From positions 2,140,865-2,204,864 of the forward strand of contig JANVCC010000056.1 in NCBI GenBank assembly GCA_025345505.1: DNA of 64,000 bases. The letters run 5' to 3'. The notes under the pieces are model-generated. The model was not told the DNA's origin. It worked only from the letters and a program-made list of their open reading frames with translations, and did no database searches. The position numbers and the translations under genes are program-made. The DNA is from Todiramphus chloris collaris. Taxonomy: Eukaryota > Chordata > Aves > Coraciiformes > Alcedinidae. This document shows, one piece after another, positions 58,801 through 64,000 of this stretch. How positions within the stretch are numbered: the stretch's first letter is position 1; the number at the start of each line of letters is the position of its first letter.

Positions 58801-61800
58801 TTGAGTCTGTGCAAGACCACAGAAGGGGAGCACTGCTCTTGATCTAAGCATAATCCACTGGGACCTTGCTTCTCAAATTTTTCATTCCTAATTAGCACAT
58901 CTGGTGACTCATTTCAACCAGCAGTATCTATGTACACTAGAGGAAAACACGAAGAATTACATCATCATCATGAGAAGCCAGCACTTCTTCACCTGCAAAG
59001 TCAAGCATATTACTTTCAAAAGTCATGAGTTTTTCATGTCTTACTTTTGGGACTTCACTGAAGTTTCCAGAATTGACCACACAGTTATGATCTGCCAAAG
59101 TTACATTACTTCTGAGCTCTTGTTAGCTCTCATTTGACTCAGACTTTTTTTTTTTGCACGCCTAGGACTGTCATTCTGCAGATGGCAGTAAAGAAGATGA
59201 CATTCACTCAAGAATCTCCAGAAGAAATTCAGCTGGCCCTTGAGTTCTCTGTCCTACCCTCTACATAAGGATATGATGCAAATACTAGTAATAGCAAGGT
59301 GAAAAATACATGTAGCACTTAAGAAAGGGCTCTTTCAGAGGGCTTAAACCTGTCAAGAGCTATTTGGGAAGAGGACAGTTGGTGAATTTGATTAGTAGGC
59401 TAAATAGAAACTGCTTTGATGAAGCCTAGAAAGTAGCATTTCCTTCCAGACTTCCTAAAACTATGATAGTTGCATTCATGAGTGAGTAGGACTGCTACAG
59501 GCTGTGCTAAGGGAGTTTGGGAGAAAGAAGACAATTATTATTAAAGAGTATACACAATCTAAAATAAAAAGATCAAGAACTGTTACTTAATCCCTCCTGT
59601 CTATCTCAAAAGGAACTGGAATTGTATTGGATAATTTGGGATCATTTCATTTGGGACAGTATCCATTTAGAGTGATTCCCATGGAAGATGAGAATCTATG
59701 ATAACAGAGCACAAGAAACTCTGGATTTATAGAAGAAATTCAGTTCTGTGAACTCCAAAAGATGAGTTGCTGAGGGTCTTTTGAACAGAACTGACAGATA
59801 ATGCATCTTCTGATTAATGTCTTGTCTTCAAGACACAAAAATATATTTTTTCATGCTTTTAACTTTATCTTCCAAAATGAAGTTAAAGAAATTAGAACAA
59901 GAAAAACCCTCAGAACTACTCAAATATGTTAAATGAGGCTATAATAACTGATCTTCCAGACTTTGCTAGCAAAGATTAACACTAAGCACAGGGGGTTAGA
60001 CTGCTTTTGAACCAGAGTTGAAAATCCAATTACTCTTAAGTTTCCCTTACTACTACATTTCCCAGAACATCTGATGCAATCAAAATGGACCCTTCCCCTT
60101 CTCATCCCCATCCAGAACCACTACCTTTCCAAGATAAACAAACTACCTAAGTTTTCGCCCACACTCAGCATGCACGCCCACAACAAAATAAAACAAACCT
60201 CCACCCCACACACCAAGGAACATTGCAAACATGTGTTACAAGGGTAAGCATATTTACAGCCAAGTACACACAGGATTTTTTTTGTGAACAGTTTCTCTCA
60301 AGACAAGCTTCAGAGTAGTAACAGAAGTAACTGAATAATTTGCAGTCAAAGTAGCCAGTTAGTCAAGATTGACTATAGCAAGTGCCATAGGACTTCTTGC
60401 ATTACACAACGCCGTATTCTTCCACCACTAACTACATCATTGCTGCTATTTCTAACATAAAGAATACTCACAGGAGACAGTAATATGCCAGTGATAAAAC
60501 TCCATTATACATGTAAGTGTGCTAACATCCCCATGTAACAGATTTGGGAGGAAAGGCCATCTGGGCAGCCAAGAAAACTCAAGTGAAATCCAAAATGCAG
60601 AATGTTATACATTCTTCACCTCTCAGATCCACAATCAAAAAATAGAGAATAATTTTTTCATTTTTCTTTACCAACGCTGCGGAAAGGACACCAATATAAG
60701 AACCATTCAAGCAAAGATGAGGAATAAAACATATTGTAATTCAGTTTTACATTTCTTCGTTTTGTATTTCATCTAAAATTTTCATGAGAGCTTAGTTCTG
60801 GCACTTCAGAGGAAAACACATTCATTTTAATGAATCTTTTGTTGATATAGTAAATAGCCCCTCACTCACTGACATGTTATAAGAAAGCAAACATTTAAGT
60901 AGGGAATGACTCCAAGCACTCAAAGTGTTCCCAATGCTGCAACTGATGCTGAACTTGAGACTTTCTGGGTTTGCAAGAGCATTCAGGAAATCTCACCTTC
61001 CAAGTCATTTTCAGAACTTGTCTCACTGAAGCTTCTCCATCGTTCCTTAGCTCTTGACAAGAAGATTTCATAAAGTTCTGCAAGAAACGAAAACAAAACC
61101 AAGGAAGAAAAAAAAGAAAAAAACAACCCAAGAAAAAAAAGGAAGTAAGGAAGTAAGAAAAGCACCCATCCAAAACAAAAGCACACCAAGTATTATTGGG
61201 TTTTGTTTTGTTGCTTGGTTTCATCTTAGCCACTGGGGGCAGGGGGAGAATTATTAGACAGTTACCACTAACTGAAGTGCCACTATACACAGATTTATAG
61301 TGCACACTGTATTATACCTTCTTCTGTGATGAACATGAAAATTACAAGAGGGAAATCATCTCTTTAATTCAGATTTTTATTTTTAGAACACTTCCAGATC
61401 ATTAAAATAATTAGTAATGAAATAAAGCAATTCCCCTTTCCACCAGTTTAAGAAAGCTAAGCTATGAATTCACAATTTTAAACAAATTTTTGGGAGGAGA
61501 AGCACCACCTTAACTCTTTATAAGACTAAAATGTTTTTGTAAACAGGTTTTGAACATTGTTTCGATAATTTACCAGGCTATGATGTCTAATTGTAAAAAA
61601 CACCTATTCCTAAGGTTATAAAAAATATTCCTTCAAAAAGCAAATTTACCCTAATATATAATTTTTTAAACAAAGTTTACATTTTTCTTTGAAAATGACC
61701 AACTTAATTTTGCATTAAAATGTGATCTGTTAAGGCATACCAGGAGTGATATTTAATTCGTTTCCCACAGCTAGACTCCAAACCTTCCCACGTACACTTG

Positions 61801-62104
61801 GGGGTAATCCCTGCCACCACAGCTCTCGAACTCTTCGGGTAGCACGCCTAAGACAGACGAGCAAGGAATGAAAACAAAAAACAAAATGAAAAAGAAAAAG
61901 TAAAAAAACCCCACATATTGCACACTTTGTTTTCTAGAGAAGAAAGAAGCAGCATTGCCTCATTTACACAACAGAACTTTACTTACATGCCTTCCCAGTT
62001 AGGTAGTATTTCATTGACCCAAATCACCATAGCACTGGCAATATTCTCTTCTTGCTTGAAACGTTCTCTCATTATTTTTTTCCTTTTATGTGCTTCTTTA
62101 ATTT
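52752..62104 (-). CDS. TBC1D12: TBC1 domain family member 12, 3' part (9 coding exons, partial)
   Basis: TBC1D12 is a TBC (Rab-GAP-fold) protein of the TBC1D12/TBC1D14 pair, reported on recycling endosomes and associated with Rab11. Exons, 5' to 3': 61987-62104, 61741-61847, 60997-61077, 58282-58376, 57519-57590, 55478-55606, 55060-55169, 53053-53311, 52752-52820; 1040 nt giving 345 full codons plus stop, all phases matching. The arginine finger (IKLDISRTF) and glutamine finger (GYVQGMS) are both intact. The variable N-terminal half lies beyond the right edge. TBC1D14 is the main alternative, but the C-terminus SPALKS and genomic context next to NOC3L favour TBC1D12. Confidence 0.95.
53053..53311 (-). 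CDS. TBC1D12: TBC1D12 exon: end of TBC domain
   Basis: Encodes [40 protein letters not shown] and [20 protein letters not shown], up to KKWAQ. Near-identical to human. Acceptor ttgtag, donor gtgagt. Confidence 0.97.
53312..55059 (-). other. TBC1D12: TBC1D12 intron, nothing recognised
   Basis: 1.75 kb AT-rich intron. The plus-strand frames at 53982-54287 and 54552-54854 show no family resemblance. No repeat recognised. Confidence 0.65.
55060..55169 (-). CDS. TBC1D12: TBC1D12 exon: TBC domain
   Basis: Encodes [20 protein letters not shown] and [16 protein letters not shown] with a split Trp. Acceptor tctacag, donor gtgagt. Confidence 0.95.
55478..55606 (-). CDS. TBC1D12: TBC1D12 exon: glutamine finger
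   Basis: Encodes [20 protein letters not shown] and [20 protein letters not shown], ending HSM. The Gln is the second catalytic finger of the fold. Acceptor cttgaag (weak, confirmed by frame and homology), donor gtatgc. Confidence 0.95.
55607..57518 (-). other. TBC1D12: TBC1D12 intron
   Basis: 1.9 kb. Only a G/T-rich low-complexity patch (ggttttgttggtttcggttt and neighbours) around 56938-57000 stands out. Confidence 0.65.
57519..57590 (-). CDS. TBC1D12: TBC1D12 exon: TBC domain
   Basis: Encodes [20 protein letters not shown] and DVGY. The YxQ (glutamine finger) motif is split: GY here, VQ in the next exon. Acceptor tattag, donor gtgagt. Confidence 0.95.
58282..58376 (-). CDS. TBC1D12: TBC1D12 exon: arginine finger
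   Basis: Encodes [20 protein letters not shown] and [11 protein letters not shown]. IxxDxxR is motif B, with the Arg that acts catalytically in active TBC GAPs. Acceptor cttgcag, donor gtaaga. Confidence 0.95.
58377..60996 (-). other. TBC1D12: TBC1D12 intron
   Basis: 2.6 kb. Holds a small cluster of ctatacatca-type repeats with tatatata at 58520-58585 and nothing else recognised. Confidence 0.65.
60997..61077 (-). CDS. TBC1D12: TBC1D12 exon: TBC domain
   Basis: Encodes [20 protein letters not shown] and SENDLE with split codons at both ends. Acceptor cttgcag, donor gtgaga. Confidence 0.94.
61083..61165. repeat. A/G-rich low-complexity tract
   Basis: Purine-rich plus strand (gaagaaaaaaaagaaaaaaa, ggaagtaaggaagtaag) directly upstream of the TBC1D12 exon at 60997-61077; on the transcribed strand it forms a long polypyrimidine tract. 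Confidence 0.8.
61741..61847 (-). CDS. TBC1D12: TBC1D12 exon: start of TBC domain
   Basis: Encodes [20 protein letters not shown] and [30 protein letters not shown] is the first TBC signature (motif A). Acceptor tcttag, donor gtatgc. Confidence 0.95.
61987..62104 (-). CDS. TBC1D12: TBC1D12 exon: charged helix before TBC domain
   Basis: Encodes [20 protein letters not shown], then [18 protein letters not shown] plus two bases of Met. The charged helix leads into the TBC domain at WVNEILPNW. Acceptor ctaacag, donor gtaagt. Confidence 0.94.
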
Positions 62105-63380
62105 CTGTTAGGCATAACATGTTAATAAATCTTTATTAGTGTGTATAAATTATTAGGTAAATAATTCAGCTAGTATCTAATTATTTAGATGTCTGAAAGA
62201 GATCAAGGAGAAATTACAGCTGCACATGAGCTAGCTGGTACTATTGCTGTTAATTGTAGATGCATTTCTCAGGAAATTTTTTAATTTAATATATCTTTAA
62301 GTTATTTAAACACACAGCAATTTAGACAGGCAAAAATCTGTCTAGAAAACTTGTAGCACTCTTTTCTAAAGTACATAGAATGACTAAAGACCAAGCCCAT
62401 CACCAGCGCTGCTTTTCCTGTAAAGAATTTCACACCATGCTTTAACCTAAACCTTATTTATTACTTACAGTAATCAGCAGTAAGTATAGATAAAATTATT
62501 ATTCAAAACTGTAATTCTACATTCATTTTTAAATTGTTCACATTTTACTGAAACCTCCTCTTAGAAGGATTACGCATTTTCTTTTCTGGAAAGAGGACCT
62601 AAAGATCTGAGACAAAGCCACAATACTGAACAAGAGAAGAGTATTCTGCCTTCTGCTAAAAAGAGGAACATTTCTAGATCCCTCTTATTAAAAAAAGACT
62701 AAAACAAGGGCAGGACTTCTTGATATCACTAAGAATCACAGTGAAGCTGCAAGACATTTTCTATTTACACACACATTAGACACATCAGTGGAGTAAACGT
62801 GCCATCCCTGGCAAACTGATACAGCTGATCAGCTTAATTTTTTCTAAAGCTGTGTATATATAACAATAGTTACTGTAATGAATACCCTACACAGGGTTGA
62901 CCCTCCAAAGATGCAGTAGAGAACACACCTTACAAGATGCATACCACAAGAGAAGAGTGAAACGAGTTGTCAAATGCCTTGGATTTCTTACTACACTTTT
63001 CAGGGTAAGCTGACACAGACCCATAGAGGGAGGCTCAACCAGTTCAGGAGCTCATATCTCTGACAAAAGCCCAAGTACTACATGCAGCATAGATTCCTAA
63101 AATAGCTTATTGCCTGAATATTAGGGACAACACTAAGAAATCCTTCCAACAACTGTTCATAGACTGACACAGTACCAGATGCTACAGACATGTAAAAACA
63201 GATCTAGTGGGAGGAGGAAGGTGCACACCGGTACAGCTGGTTAGAAAACAAAGAAACACGAAGTTTTCATCTCTCTTCCAACTGAAATTGATCTCAAATT
63301 CCTCAAAACCCAGATATTTAAGCAGTCAGCTCTTTTACTGTACTTTGGGTTTCAGTGGCAACTGCAGCAATATAGATTGA
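62105..63380 (-). other. TBC1D12: TBC1D12 intron, nothing recognised
   Basis: AT-rich intronic DNA continuing towards the polypurine block. No exon or repeat family identified. Confidence 0.6.
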
Positions 63381-63381
63381 A

Positions 63382-64000
63382 GAGACTCTGAATACCCAGA
63401 AAGTTTCTAGCTGATCACCTTACACAAGCAGTTAAAAGAAGAAAGAAAAGAGGAAAAAGGGAGGGAGGGCGGCAAAAGAAGAGGGAAGGTAGGGCAGCAA
63501 AGAGAGAGAAGAGACTCTTAATACCCAGGAAGGTTGCACCTGATCACCTCACACAGGCAGTTATAAGAAAAAAGAAAACAGTAAAAAGGGGAAGGAGAGG
63601 GAGGGTGGAAAGGAGAGGGAGGAAAAAGAAAAGGGAGGGAGGGCAAGGAAGCGGGAGACAGGGAGGGACAGAGGGAGGGCAAAGAAGAGGGAGGGAGGGC
63701 AAAGAAGAGGGAGGGAGGGAGGGAGGGCAAAGAGGGCAGGGAAGCGGGAGGGAGGGCGGGAGGGAAGGCAAAGAAGAAGGGAGGGAGGGAGGACAAGGAA
63801 GCGAGAGGGAGGGCAGAGACAGAGGGAAGGCAAAGAAGGCGGAAGAAAAAAAAGAAGCGGGAAGGAGGGAGAAAGGGAGGGAAAAGAAGAGGGAGGAAAG
63901 AAAAAGACGTGGGAGGGAGGGAGGGAGGGAAAAGGCGCGCGAGGGAGGGAGGAAAGGCAAAGAGTGAGGGCAGACAAGGAAACGAGCGGGAGGGAGGGCA
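63382..64000 (+). repeat. Polypurine (GGGA/GCAAAGAAG) minisatellite
   Basis: Two roughly 129-bp units begin at 63382 and 63511 with gagactctgaataccc or its variant and share tgatcacct, cacaggcagtta-like text and a purine tail. After about 63580 the tract is almost pure A/G, with irregular units gggagggagggcaaagaaga, and runs past the window edge. It lies in a TBC1D12 intron. The very long frames on both strands are low-complexity artefacts. Confidence 0.9.

Noticed and set aside
63518..63977. Long Pro/Leu/Ser-rich and Gly/Arg/Glu-rich open frames on both strands
   Set aside because: They arise from a polypurine minisatellite with few stop codons; no start context, splicing or family support.

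Overview
The window is vertebrate nuclear DNA and most likely avian. Genes are split into short exons with GT-AG introns. Interspersed repeats are sparse and nearly all belong to the CR1 LINE family, several ending in the typical ATTCTATG-like 3' tail. Exon order and protein sequence match three neighbours on human chromosome 10q23: PLCE1, NOC3L and TBC1D12. Species cannot be named from the sequence; a turtle or crocodilian is not formally excluded, but the compact introns and low repeat load favour a bird.

Layout. (1) 459-22449, plus strand: the last 18 coding exons of PLCE1 (948 codons plus stop), covering the end of the EF-hand-like region, catalytic X and Y boxes, acidic X-Y linker, C2 domain, both Ras-association domains and the C-terminal tail; the start lies left of the window. 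Its 3' UTR follows. (2) About 24.6-28.8 kb: intergenic or UTR sequence between the convergent 3' ends, bordered on the left by a C15-T53-G15 homopolymer block. (3) 29153-50798, minus strand: the complete NOC3L coding region in 21 exons. They join without any frame break into 799 codons plus stop, almost the same length as human NOC3L. Introns hold several CR1 copies, including a 2.5 kb internally deleted copy with ORF1-, endonuclease- and reverse-transcriptase-like stretches. (4) About 50.1-51.15 kb: a CpG island that is the NOC3L promoter. (5) 52752-62104, minus strand: the last nine coding exons of TBC1D12, almost all of the Rab-GAP (TBC) domain. Its 3' UTR reaches to within about 0.4 kb of the NOC3L start codon. 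A large polypurine minisatellite fills the right edge in a TBC1D12 intron.

Functionally the genes are unrelated neighbours: a Ras/Rho/Rap-regulated phospholipase C, a nucleolar 60S biogenesis factor and a recycling-endosome TBC protein. I found no bacterial-type system, CRISPR array, tRNA or rRNA. The points most worth checking are an in-frame 42-nt candidate cassette exon in the PLCE1 X-Y linker, the tail-to-head abutment of TBC1D12 and NOC3L (apparently inverted relative to human), a 51-bp near-perfect inverted repeat of unknown family, two splice-competent minus-strand segments beyond NOC3L, and the odd homopolymer block. Exon boundaries were derived by hand from reading frame, splice consensus and remembered human homologues; no alignment was run.
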